A stretch of 64,000 nucleotides of DNA, taken from assembly GCA_035771165.1 (NCBI GenBank), contig JAWNZC010000319.1, forward strand, positions 72,001-136,000. Reading direction: 5' to 3'. A program made the position numbers and the translations under genes. Under the pieces are notes generated by a model. It had not been told where the DNA came from. It searched no databases and saw only the letters and a program-made list of their open reading frames with translations. Positions 20,311 to 31,262 of this stretch are shown in pieces (positions within the stretch are counted from its first letter, which is position 1; each line of letters starts with the position of its first letter). Source of the stretch: Paragorgia papillata (Eukaryota; Cnidaria; Anthozoa; Scleralcyonacea; Coralliidae).

Positions 20311-20560
20311 GAAAACTCAGGACAAACTTCTACCCGACCGCTCTAGCCCATTGATTTATTTTTTGAGTTTGAAACTATTTATTTTCCCTCTCACTCAAAA
20401 CCAAAGTTTAGTCTTTTCTGGCTTAATTTATATTACAAGTTTATCGAAATGTATTCACTGCATCATATGAGAAACGTGTTTGTGAAGTGGGCGGTGGTTA
20501 TTTGCTATAGTGACGAGTTAATGGCGTCTTAATTCCTGACTTAATGTTTAGTCCAGTTTT
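20311..20560. other. Non-coding, nothing recognised
   Basis: No feature supported. Confidence 0.35.
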
Positions 20561-20574
20561 TTTTTAGTTCATAT

Positions 20575-21545
20575 CACAATAAGTCTATGCAAATGTTTCC
20601 ACTATATTATTCTATAATATGTTGGGAAAATGCTGAAAAGGGCGTCGTCGATTGTTGTCTTTTCTAGTGTAATTTATATGACAATATAAGTCTATACAAA
20701 TGTTTCCACTATATATTCTATAATAATATATTGGAAAAATACTAAAAAGTGGGTGTCGATTGTTCACTATTGGACACGCTACTGGTATCTGGCCACTGTT
20801 CATTGTTTCTGCCTCACATAAAGTCCAGTCCATCCTACTGTAATTATATCGCAATAAGTCTATATACAAATGTTTTCACTATATTCTATAATATGTTAGA
20901 AAAATGCTTTAAAAAGTTGGTGTCGATTGTTCACTATTGGACACGCTACTTGTATCTGGCCACTGTTCATTGTTTCTGCCTCACATAAAGTCCAGTCCAT
21001 CCTACTGTAATTATATCACAATAAGTCTATATACAAATGTTTTCACTATATTCTATAATATGTTGGAAAAATGCTTTAAAAAGTAATAAGTCTATATACA
21101 AATGTTTTCACTATATTCTATAATATGTTGGAAAAATGCTGTCGATTGTTCGCTAATTGTATGTGGCCACTGTTCATAGTTTCTGCCTCACACATATAGT
21201 CAGTCATTCCTACTGTAATTTATATATCACAATAAGTCTATGCAAATGTTTTCACTATATTCATGTTGTGGTTGGAAAATTGCTTTGAAAAGTGGGCGTC
21301 GATTGTTCGCTATTGGACACGCTAATGTGTCCACATTGCCTATATAAATAAATAGTTTCTGCCTCACATGCACATATGGTCCAGTCCTTCCTACTGTAAT
21401 TTATATATCACAATAAGTCTATGCAAATGTTTTCACTAGATTCATATGTTGTGGTTGGAAAATTGCTTTGAAAAGTGGGCGTCGATTGTTCGCTATTGGA
21501 CACGCTAATGTGTCTACACTGCCTATATAAATAGTTTCTGTAGAC
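20575..21545. repeat. Tandem repeat, unit about 150-170 bp
   Basis: Six to seven units containing 'caaatgttttcactatattc', 'gtgggcgtcgattgttcgc', 'tattggacacgcta' and 'gtttctgcctcacata'. Two short units lack the middle part. The array ends at a perfect short hairpin (AGACAGAAAC / GTTTCTGTCT, about 21542-21565). Confidence 0.85.
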
Positions 21546-21569
21546 AGAAACGCGTGTTTCTGTCTAACA

Positions 21570-23195
21570 TGACAAAGTTTTGTATATTTTTTTTTCCTGT
21601 GAGTAAGTTATATTTCCAATTTATATAAATGTTTTCACTGTCGTCATGAGAGAAATCTGCTTCATTTAACTGTCATGAGAGTAATCTGCTGCTTGAAAGG
21701 GGCGTTGATTATGTGGTATGTTGACACCCTGATGGCTAGTCCACTGTCTCTGTAGTCCTCCATAGCTTGTCTCAAATATATAGTTTAGTCGTTGTCTCAT
21801 CGAATTTAGTTTAGTTCCTGTCTCCAATATATAGTTTAGTCTAGCTATTTCAGTATTTCAACAACACTTTACATCACGAGTCTTAACAATGTTCGTTCTT
21901 CCGTGCGAGAAAATTGCATGTGTCTGTTCGTTCTTCCAAATATGTGAGAAAATTGCATGTGTCAAATTGTTTTGCTATTAATACATCAATCGCGTCTTGA
22001 CTTGTTCCCACCTCTATAGAGTTGTCGCTTTTTCTGGGTTTTTTATCAACGCGCGGTTTTCAAATAAATACAAGAAATCCAATACCAATAACACTTTCAA
22101 ATAATCTTTAAACGGAAGAATGAGGAAGCTACGTGAGAGAATCTAATTTACTCCCCTTATTCTTTGAACATGTGTCATTCAAAAGGGAAGTACATTAAAT
22201 ATTTACTGAGAAAATATTGGAAACTTTTATTTAAACTCGGATTTGACTTTTAGTTCGTGGGAGCATTCTTTGTAAGCAGGCGATGCAAACTGATATTTTC
22301 CTAATTATAATTTCACTTTTGTGTTTATGTATAGACAATGGGGGTTTGCCGAGTAGGTGGAGACTAGCTCATATAAAAATAATGAACTAAATATAGGATA
22401 AAAATCTGTAAATATTAACTAGACCGACTGAACCGCTTATTGAGAAGCTGCCTCCTATATATATATATATAGCCTTTGGTGTATTTCTGATTTGATTTGA
22501 TTTGATATCATTGGAATTGCAAAGGACAGAATTGATCGTATTAAAACAAGTTATATCAAACAGCTGACAGCTGGGTTTATCTACTATATATGAAAATTCA
22601 AATCCCGTTCGAGTCAACAAATTTTTTTTCTATGATTTTCAGATAATTCTGGAAATTGAAACTCGGTACATTCTCATGAAACACAATGAAGAACTCCGCT
22701 CAAAACGGCATTTACCATGCAAAAATATACCTACTTAAACTGAATAAAATTTGTCTTCAATCCTTGTGACTTATATTAATATAGAGCGACTGATCGGTAT
22801 TCCGAAAGTACGAGTTCAAATCCCACTCGCTCAACATATTTTTCTGTTCATTTCGGCGGTGTGAGAAAATTAGTTTCTTTGATTTCGGCAGTGTGAGAAA
22901 ATTAGTTTTTCTTCAAATTGCTTCGACTTTCTGGGGAAGATTCTACACTTTCAGTCGACCGACGAAGTATATAAAAGAAATTGGTGAAACTCTCACCTTA
23001 TCAGTTACTCCACAGTTGTTACTCCGAAGAGTTTAGGGGAAAGATTATTGCTGTTATTTTATAAAGTCTTAAAAAATTATAGTTATAAAACCGAGTTACT
23101 CGAGCTTGGCTTAATTTATAACAGTGTTATTGGAGCGTTGCAATCGTACAGTCTGTTTATATCTGAAACCGAGTTACTAAAAAAACAAATAGTCA
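21570..23195. other. Non-coding, mostly nothing recognised
   Basis: AT-rich. Two isolated box B-like phrases ('tcaaatcccgttcgagtc' near 22600, 'ttcaaatcccactcgctc' near 22810) look like the ends of decayed tRNA-derived repeats. No gene supported. Confidence 0.4.
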
Positions 23196-23372
23196 AATAA
23201 AAGTAGCGTGCTGCGTAGGCAGTGTTGAAATAACAATCGAAATATATAGTAAGGTTAGATATACTGCTGAAACAAAGAACGTAGGAGTCTAACGTTTCGA
23301 GCGAAGGGCGTTAGACTACTATACGTTCTCTGTTTCGGCAGTATATCTAACCTTACTATATTTCGATTGTTA
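23196..23372. repeat. Hammerhead-bearing repeat, family B, palindromic, core decayed
   Basis: Inverted arms as at 8690, from 'aaataaaagtagcgtgctgc' to 'ccttactatatttcgattgt'. The ribozyme-like core between the arms is partly deleted. Confidence 0.8.
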
Positions 23373-23375
23373 CTA

Positions 23376-24640
23376 AAAAAACAGTTGTAACAGCTGATTT
23401 GCGGGAGAAGCGTATAATATAGTTGTCACGCTTTGGAAAGAAAAAAAATAGCAAGTCATCTCCGTAAACTGAGAGGGGGGGAGACATTTTACATGTGAGA
23501 ATAGTCGTTTGTCCTAGCGAGTTGCAAAAACAGAACTTTCTTCTATAAGCAAGAATGTTACTGCCTTTCTCGAGAAACTGAACTGGTCGGGGAACTTTAT
23601 ACATAATATCTTAAATAAGGTTGTTGCTTTTTATTTCATGATCCTCTAATATAATGGTCTTTCATTTCTTGGCAAAGAGTCATAAGTTTAAAATATTTTC
23701 ACTGGCCAGAACATAAAAGATGGCGTACGATGTCATGTTGATAGTCTATAAGGAAGTTATGGCTAACATTTCGACTGAACTCTGAAGGAGTGAAGGCCTT
23801 TTGTCACAGAGAGCCTTTTTTTCTCGACGAAGGTCCTTTGTTCGAAACGTGATAGAAGTTCCAATGCCAACCAGTATTTTAGTAGTAAAGAAACTTTTTT
23901 TTGAGATCTATATACATGCACTATACATTTTATATTTCCACTGTCGTCGATTATAACATCAATATTTAAACTTCATTTAAACGACAAGATAGTATACATG
24001 TTAGAGGGCTCAATGCACAGGTGTCAAGGCAGATAGACAAGGCAATACTTCGACTTTGTTGCTTTATAATTACTTTATATATTTGTTTTTTCTTTGACTT
24101 GTATGTTTTCACTTGTTTGGTTTACCTTATCTTTTCTCGAATTGCTGTCTGGTTGTGGTCTCAAGACGTGAGCGTGTCATAAACTGCGGTAAATTGCCCA
24201 CATTGCATGTGAACTTAAACAGTTTATATATATATAGCTTACAGTAGGACTCGCTGTAATGTATTATTAAGCCAGGTTATATGCCCTAACATATTTTTAT
24301 ATCATAATATCCTTTCGGGGGATAGGTTTTGTTAAACATAAACTTCCTCCATTTCTCTTTCGAATAACTTTTAATTTCTTTAGAGATTTTAAGATATGAT
24401 AAATAACCAAGGCGTTGTCATTTTTTCATCAAGGACATGCTCAGTCTAATTTCGTTTAAGTTTGAAGAGTTGTTAATTTCAATAACGTCAAATATTCGAA
24501 CGTATCCTAGAGACGGCCTCAATAAACTGACAGACCAATGTTGTTTGTTTAACTTGGTTGTGGCGAGGACTCGAGACGAAATCTTTCTCGTAAATGGTAT
24601 GATATAAATGGTATGAATTGATTGTTTTCTATGCTTGTAA
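23376..24640. other. Non-coding with a decayed ribozyme-type relic
   Basis: Near 23815-23865 a 'tcgacgaaggtcctttgttc' + 'gaaacgtgatag' phrase is a diverged relative of family B. Otherwise AT-rich with no supported gene. Confidence 0.4.
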
Positions 24641-24649
24641 TTCTAACTC

Positions 24650-24985
24650 CGCAGTTTTTTAGACTAATGCATGTATAGACTTAATCTTTAGTAATGTTAC
24701 TCTGGCTAACGCGTGACGATTTTATATACTCCTCAAGCAAAGAACCCTAAGAGTCATCAGGGCATTAAAGACGATTAAAATTAAGTTATTTCCGATTAAG
24801 TCTTTTCTGACATTAGTTAACTTTTTTGGAACTGAAGTTTAGTAATTTACTCTGGCTAACGCCAGACGATTTTACTCAACAGGGAGCTACATAGACTGAG
24901 TGAAGACTCATGTGTCACGAAAACTTAAAGAGAACTTAAAATCGATCTCTTTAGCTTTTGCCTTACTGAATCAGTCTTCTGGGGC
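24650..24985. repeat. Diverged copies of the 'taacgccagacgattttac' repeat
   Basis: Three phrases of the type 'ttagtaattttactctggct' + 'aacgccagacgattttactc' relate this stretch to the arrays at 17.3 and 48.9 kb. Confidence 0.55.
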
Positions 24986-24989
24986 TTTA

Positions 24990-25172
24990 ACAATCGAAAT
25001 ATAGTAAGGTTAGATATACAGCCGAAACAGAGAACGTAGGAATCTAACGTTTCGAAGGGCCTTCGCTCGAAACGTTAGATTCCTACGTTCTCTGTTTCGG
25101 CAGTATATCTAACCTTACTATATTTCGATTGTTGTTTCTACACTGTCTACGCAGCACGCTACTTTTATTTCC
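24990..25172. repeat. Hammerhead-bearing repeat, family B, palindromic
   Basis: Inverted arms flank a compact centre ('ggaatctaacgtttcgaag' joined to 'ggccttcgctcgaaacg'). The CTGACGA box is lost, so this copy should be inactive. Confidence 0.8.
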
Positions 25173-25239
25173 TTCCGGGGCTTTAGTCTTTAGTATTTTT
25201 ACTCTGGCTAAGGCCAGACAAAGTTTACTCGTCAAAGAA

Positions 25240-25495
25240 GCAACCAGAAGTCACCGCAGAGTCAATACGGTATATATAGCCCGGGCTGTCCAGATAGTTC
25301 GTGTCACGAAATTCTTTCCTCGGTCGCAACAGAAGAGATTTCAATCATCGTTAGAATTCATTTACAACTAAACTAAACCAATTCTTGTTTGTACATTTAG
25401 TTTATGCGAGTTTTAAAACCACAGTATACGATCCTAATCAATCGAGTGAGCCTGGTTAACTGGACCAACTCGTCTCGTGTAATCGGCCCTTTATA
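25240..25495. mobile_element. Diverged copy of the 19621-type inverted-repeat element
   Basis: Shares 'gtcacgaaattctttcctc', 'tgtacatttagtttatgcga' and 'gatcctaatcaatcga' with the copy at 19621. It ends 'gtgtaatcggccct'. Confidence 0.65.
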
Positions 25496-25499
25496 TAGA

Positions 25500-26155
25500 C
25501 TTCAACATAAAAACATATTGAAAACAAATACAATATGTATACATGAATCAAGGGAAACCTAAGGGAAGGATTCAAATGCTTTCGTAAATTGAAGTGATCT
25601 TTAATAACTTGCGTTTTGTAATTTTTTAAACATATTTTCAGTGCGTGATCCCATTTATGTTATTTTAAACCAAAGTGTAATTAAGTGTTGATGATTGCCT
25701 GCACAGAGAACAGGTCATAATCGAATGGGTGATATAAAAAAGAACAAGCGTATGAAGCGAATGAAAATGCTCTGTTGAGATAGACAAATGGTTTGTGATG
25801 TCCAAATGAACTGTATATATATACATATCCTGGCTGCCGATATAAGAATATTTATTATTGCAATGACTTCATTTTGATAATGGCATGTAATTACTATAAA
25901 AACATATTTTGTTGCTTGGTCAGGTTTAAACGTATTTTATATACTCTATATCTATGTTTATTGATGTCTAAACAAGACTTTACCAAGGCTATGAGCAAGT
26001 GTATAATATAGCGTATAATATGGGGTATAATATAGTTGCATTATATACAATATTAGCTACGAATAAAAGTTATAAATATAGACTTTATCGTGACAAGACG
26101 CATTCCAGGTTATTTATACGATATTCTTGAATCTTGCTGTATTCAACTTCAGAAA
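25500..26155. other. Non-coding, nothing recognised
   Basis: Very AT-rich. Short 'gcgtataatatggggtata' type reiteration near 26000. Confidence 0.4.
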
Positions 26156-26156
26156 C

Positions 26157-26270
26157 GTCAACACTTTGAGGCCTGGACCTCTCCCTGTGCTGAATAAAAT
26201 CGTCTGGCGTTAGCCAGAATAAGACTCCTCGTCAGGCTTCAACGTGTTAAAGAGATAGGTTTTAAACAAT
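26157..26270. repeat. Single unit of the 115-bp repeat
   Basis: 'ggcctggacctctccctgtg' and 'tcgtctggcgttagccagaa' match the array at 17250. Confidence 0.85.
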
Positions 26271-26700
26271 GGTTCATTTTGCTGCTGTTTAGCCTATAAT
26301 GAGTAATCGTCTCAAAGAATATACATAGATATGTCTATTCCTAAAAAGACACTTAATATTCTATTGCATATGTTGTATCTTTCTCTTTGCTTGTTGTTAG
26401 TGGGAAAATGCCAGTAATGAATTTTGACTTGCTTCATTTTGCTGCTGTTTAGTCTAATCAGTATTCTTTTATGATATGTTTATTACAAAAAAGACACACT
26501 CTATTGCATATCTTGTATCCTTCTCTCATACTAGGAATGGATTTTGACTTGGCTTATGTTAGCATCGTTTGGCCTTTAAACGAGTATAGCTCTTCTCAAA
26601 GAATAGAGATAGATGTTTCTTACTAGAAAGACACTTAATATTCTCTCCATTGTATATATTGTATCTTTCCCTAGCAAATACCAACAATGGATTTGGACTG
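26270..26700. repeat. Tandem repeat, three units of about 130-150 bp
   Basis: Each unit has 'cattttgctgctgtttagcc', 'tctcaaagaatagagatag', 'aaaagacacttaatattct' and 'ttgtatctttctc'. Confidence 0.75.
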
Positions 26701-27195
26701 AGTGATCAGAAGATTGCAAGTTGTGCATGATATAACCTTTGTTCTGAGTCCTAGTATCTCAATGGTTAGATCATCTCACTGGTGATCAGAACGTTACTAG
26801 TTGTACACATTAATTTGTAACCTTTGCTCTGCCATCTCAGTGTCAGTATTGAGTCTCAGTAGTAGCTCAATGGTTAGATCATCTCACTGGTGATCAGGAG
26901 GTTATTGGTTGTACACATTTGTAACCTTTGCTCTGCCGTTTGAGTCTCAGACTCTCAGTAGCTCATGATCAATGGTTAGATCAACTCACTGGTGATCAGA
27001 ACATTACTATAGTTGTACACATTTATAACCTTTGTTCCGCCATCGACTTAGTAGCTCAATGGTTAGATCATCTCACTGGTCATCAGAAGGTTACAAGTTG
27101 TACACATATATATGTAACCTTTGCTCTGCCATTTGAGTCCCAGTAGCTCAATGGTTAGATCACCTCACTGGTAATCAGAAAGCTGTGTGTTCGAT
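26700..27195 (+). repeat. Tandem array of tRNA-like units
   Basis: About five units spaced near 100 bp with 'agtagctcaatggttagatc', 'atctcactggtgatcagaa' and 'tgtaacctttgctctgcca'. The T arm is decayed to GTTGTACAC in most; the last unit retains 'gtgttcgattctttc'. Orientation is opposite to the array at 9475-10060. Confidence 0.8.
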
Positions 27196-27340
27196 TCTTT
27201 CATAATAACTTGGAATTTTAAAACCGGCAACGATTTATAGTACTAATCTTATTTAATACATTCTGACTTCTAAAGTAAACAAAAGTGCATGTACTGTATA
27301 ATTGAATTAATTTAAGACCCAACCTATACATTCAAACAGT
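27196..27340. other. Non-coding spacer
   Basis: No feature supported. Confidence 0.3.
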
Positions 27341-27412
27341 AGTTCAATGCTTAGAGCGTCTCACCAGCGATCAGAAGGTTGTGGGTGCGAGTCTCGCTTG
27401 GGAACTCAGACA
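27340..27412 (+). repeat. tRNA-like unit with intact box B
   Basis: 'agtagttcaatgcttagagc' ... 'gcgatcagaaggttgtggg' ... 'gtgcgagtctcgctt'. It is better preserved than the neighbouring array. Confidence 0.55.
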
Positions 27413-28200
27413 TTTTTCTCTTATAATTTACCGACTATTGCGGTACGGTCAGTCTTCCGTTGAAAAATCACTACGTTTCTTTGTTGTCTTCACACTTCCG
27501 GAGTGGTTTTCCGTAGCGTAGTCACTACGCTCAGCACTCCGGCTGCAAATCACTACGTTATTTTAAATTTACCGTACCGTCATAGTGTAAACAGACGATT
27601 TTTTTGTTACGTAACGCTCACCCCAATCGGGCCTAAACAACATGCATTACTACATTAACATATATCATACTTGCACATAGCAGTAGATAATGTCATACAT
27701 CAAACTCAACCTACGTTCAAATCATCTGAGTCCCAGTAGCTCAATGGTTAGAGTGGATTTGAGTCTCGCTTAGGATACTCGGGATTTTTGCGAGTAAAAC
27801 ATAGCTCGATGAACGCACAATAAGGTAACCATAGTACTTTAGATGACACTATAAAGGCAAGAGCGACGAGACACCGTGGTCACGCGAAGAGCCACTCCAG
27901 TTGATCTCCATATGTCAACAGTGCAACAGAACATAACGAAATAGAAGAAACATAACGAAATAGAAGAAACATAACGACATAGAGAAACCAATCTACGAAT
28001 CGTTGTTAGACTGAACATATAACGACATAAAGGTATTAAATTTCGAATCGTTGTATTTTTGCACAAAAATATGACACTCCAGTAATCACAATCTTGCCAT
28101 ACAATCCATTGAAGTGTCTTATCTGTAATTTGTGTATTTCTGATCTTAATCAAGACTATTAAGTTCATTCTTATTACCAGTATACCAACGCTAGTAGAAA
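27413..28200. other. Non-coding with one decayed tRNA-like unit
   Basis: Near 27415-27600 a short inverted pair (CGGTACGGT / ACCGTACCG) brackets 'cactacg' repeats. Near 27725-27800 lies a truncated tRNA-like unit. A 109-codon minus-strand frame at 27839-28168 has no recognisable features and is crossed by 'cataacgaaatagaag' repeats. Confidence 0.4.
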
Positions 28201-28204
28201 ACGT

Positions 28205-28815
28205 GTAGTAATAGTAGTAGTTAGTTAGTCCGATGGTTTACTGGTCGCAGGTTGGTTCCTGTCTTGGTCTGATCACAAAGAGTTTTTGAAAATCTGTACT
28301 CGGCCTGACGAACATCTACGGCCAAACGTCTGTTGCATTATTACACGCGTACACCAACTCTCCAAGCTTGCAAACATACCACATATACTACAGATATACA
28401 TAACACCCATGACATTTACATTTTATATACAAACGCTTTCGCTAAGGAAGAATATGACTATGAATTTGCAACATTATCTCTTCATCTGAGCCTAAGAGCT
28501 AAATGGTTAGGCTTCAAAGCGTCAACAAGTCATTAGAAAGTTGCATGTTTGATCCCTGTCTGGAAACATTTTCTGGAGGTTTGACGAACGTCTACCAAAC
28601 GTCTGCTGTCTTTAACAACATCTTATACGCAAACGCTACCACTTAGGAAGCACATATGACTATGGATTTGCAACCTTAGCTCTCCATCCGTGCCTCAGTA
28701 GTTCAATGGTTACACATTAGAAACGTCTAACTGGTCATTAGAAGGTTGCAGGTTCGCTCCCTGTCTGCGGCTCAGAGTATATTTGATCTTGACAAACGTC
28801 TACCAAATGTCTGTT
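28205..28815 (+). repeat. Three tRNA-like SINE copies
   Basis: Copies near 28215-28340, 28450-28600 and 28645-28810. The last two share 'aggaagcacatatgactat'-type leaders and 'gaacgtctaccaaacgtctg' tails with the copies at 0.3-0.6 kb, so this is the same family. Confidence 0.65.
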
Positions 28816-29968
28816 ATACTGTCATTTCTTTCAAGGCGCAAACTAAATGTTACCTGTGAAATAACTCCACGAACCGTCTGTGAGAAAAACAAGAACTCTC
28901 GTTTGACCTCCAGAGCAAGTTCATCCATTAACCTTCGCTACTTTTGTAACTAATAACAACCCTGCCCGCATGCACTCGCCAAAACAAACCACAAATAGAA
29001 CAGGGACAATCTGTGGTCTGAGCTAATCTCAAGTTTATTTGGGTGCTTTGCTTTTCCGGTCGGTTTAAAAGTCTTAAATTACGTTTTTAGATTATTGAGT
29101 CCAAACGGTAGGTGTTCGTGTCAGTGAGTTACAAGAAAGCCGAGAGAGTATACATGGGGGTTAGTCGAGAGAATGGGGGAATTAACCTTTCGTTAAGGTC
29201 GTGTTTGTGGATTCTAAGTAATTCTGGTTTCATTAATGTGAACTTCCTTAGGATATTTTTCTCGCTTGCCATGATCGACGGGTTGTCCTTGTCACCTTCT
29301 TGTGATCTAACAGGAAATGGCAACCATCTCGGCTATAAACCTGGCACGGTCGGATCCTAAACAAGATCTCGATGTGATCGCGTGACTTGAACACAAGGAT
29401 TCAAGGCAAAATTAAACATAAGCCCATGTTTTTAACATTAAAACAATGTAGCAACTCAAACGGAAAATTATGTCAGGCTTTTGTGTGAACGAATTATTTT
29501 TGGCCTTTTGCCGGTGTCGGTGGGAGGGCTCGTGTGATTGGCGCTCGTCCGAAAATGTCTGCCAATCTGTTCGAGTCCTTGTTCTCTTTTATCCAATGAA
29601 GTGGTTTTTAAACCATTTGCAAATAATTAGAGCATTTTAAGATGACAACATTATAATGAAGGCACTATTGTTGGAGTATTGAAATTTATGGTAATTTATC
29701 TTGGTGAAAGGTGATACGTTTGACCTGAACGACTCACGAGGGAAAGCTCCTAACGCACATAACTCCGCCATAACCCTTACGGCTCTATGGCTGGGCCGTG
29801 CTTCGCTATTCCCTAAGGCTACGAGCAGAACCAGGAGCGACGCTCGGTTCATCTGACTCGACAAGCTCCGTCGGAAAAACGAGAACTCGGTTAAGGAATT
29901 CATCGCGAATATCCAACGACAAACTTAAAGCCCGACTGCTTACTGTGTCTGAATCGGAAACTCGAAAG
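28816..29968 (+). promoter_or_regulatory. Upstream region of TFAP2 (5' flank and probable 5' UTR)
   Basis: About 1.15 kb without satellites, in contrast to most of the window. The frame of the first coding exon is open from 29774 but holds no ATG before 29969, so 29774-29968 is read as 5' UTR or an unrecognised upstream exon. I see no convincing TATA box or initiator. Confidence 0.35.
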
Positions 29969-30133
29969 ATGGATTCGAGTGAAGCTATGAGTCCGAGTAA
30001 TGGTTCAACAATGACTAAGAAATCTCGTTTGTCACTAAAGGAGCTCAGTCCACCACCGACGCCAATCTCTCCGACGAGCCCTCCCATTATAACAAAACTC
30101 GAGGACACGCAAAGCGTATTCTCGTACAACGAG
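29969..30133 (+). CDS. TFAP2: TFAP2 exon 1 (coding part)
   Basis: ATG with A at -3 and G at +4. 55 codons rich in Ser, Pro and Thr, ending [13 protein letters not shown], phase 0, donor GTGAGG. The KxED...E ending parallels the vertebrate first exon that ends in KYEDCE. Two further in-frame Met codons (7, 15) could also start. Confidence 0.75.
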
Positions 30134-31229
30134 GTGAGGTAGCGAGCTAGAAGCCTACTATGAAAGCGTCTCGGGCAGGCGATCTTAGGCCCGTTTCAAC
30201 CTCCTTACGCCCTGTGGCCAACCAAACAAGTTGTTTGTGTTTTGTCAGAACGATCTGAGAGCCAGATAGTCTTGCTGTGTGTCTATGTGACTGCTTGGTT
30301 CTCGTAATGTGGTCAAGGGATTATTATTTACTTAACATTAGTCTATAGTGTTTAACTCTGATATAGTCTTGTTGTCGTTGTTGTTTCTAGGACCGCAGCA
30401 TCCCTGCAATGCCTTGTGTGAGCACGTCAGCCAGTGGGAACTCCGTGTCGTCTTCACTCAGTGCCTGCTCGACCAGTGCAGGAATCTCTCTTCAACACCC
30501 GCCACCTCATCATGATTTTCGTGACCTTCGCGAAGTACTCGCAGGTCAACGCGAAGTACTCGCAGGTCAACTCCCACCGCAGTCCAACCCGTACTTTCCA
30601 TCGCAGTTCAACCCGGTTCACTACCAACAACAACCACAACGCTTCGACTTCTCGCACACCATGGATCACTATCAACAAACCACTTCGTTCCCGCAAGCTG
30701 TGTCAGGTTTTCACCCCCAACAACCACAACAACAACAACAACCGCAACAACAACACCATCATCAACAACAGCAGCAGCAACAACAACATCAGCCCAGCTC
30801 TAACCCTAACCACAGACTATTACGACCAAGGGAACACCTAGAACGTCTCGACTCCGTGAATCAATTCAGCCCGGATTTGGTAGATGGACCACGTCGGGAA
30901 GATTTATTCGCATCGCACTCGCGGCGACACGATCCGATTCGATTGAGTACGGAACCCATGGACATTCTTCCGCCTGTGTCACTCAGTGGACAGACCACAC
31001 CACAGGTACGTCAAATAGTACATTTTTAAATCTCACCAGACGAAAGAGCGGTGCCCTGTTTGGCGTCAAAAACGTCGCGTTAAAAACGACGTTTGCTAAT
31101 GCACTTCGCACTAGCGAAGGAAACTAAAGAAAAAACTCACAAACAGAACTAAACCCAGTCATGAAGCACGGTGCTGTGTCTATTGATCACGAACGAACGA
31201 ACGAACGAACGAACGAACGAACGAACGAA

Positions 31230-31262
<33 letters not shown>

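Noticed and set aside
29806..30129. 107-codon minus-strand ORF opposite TFAP2 exon 1
   Set aside because: Shadow of the coding strand. The + strand frame has splice-site and homology support.
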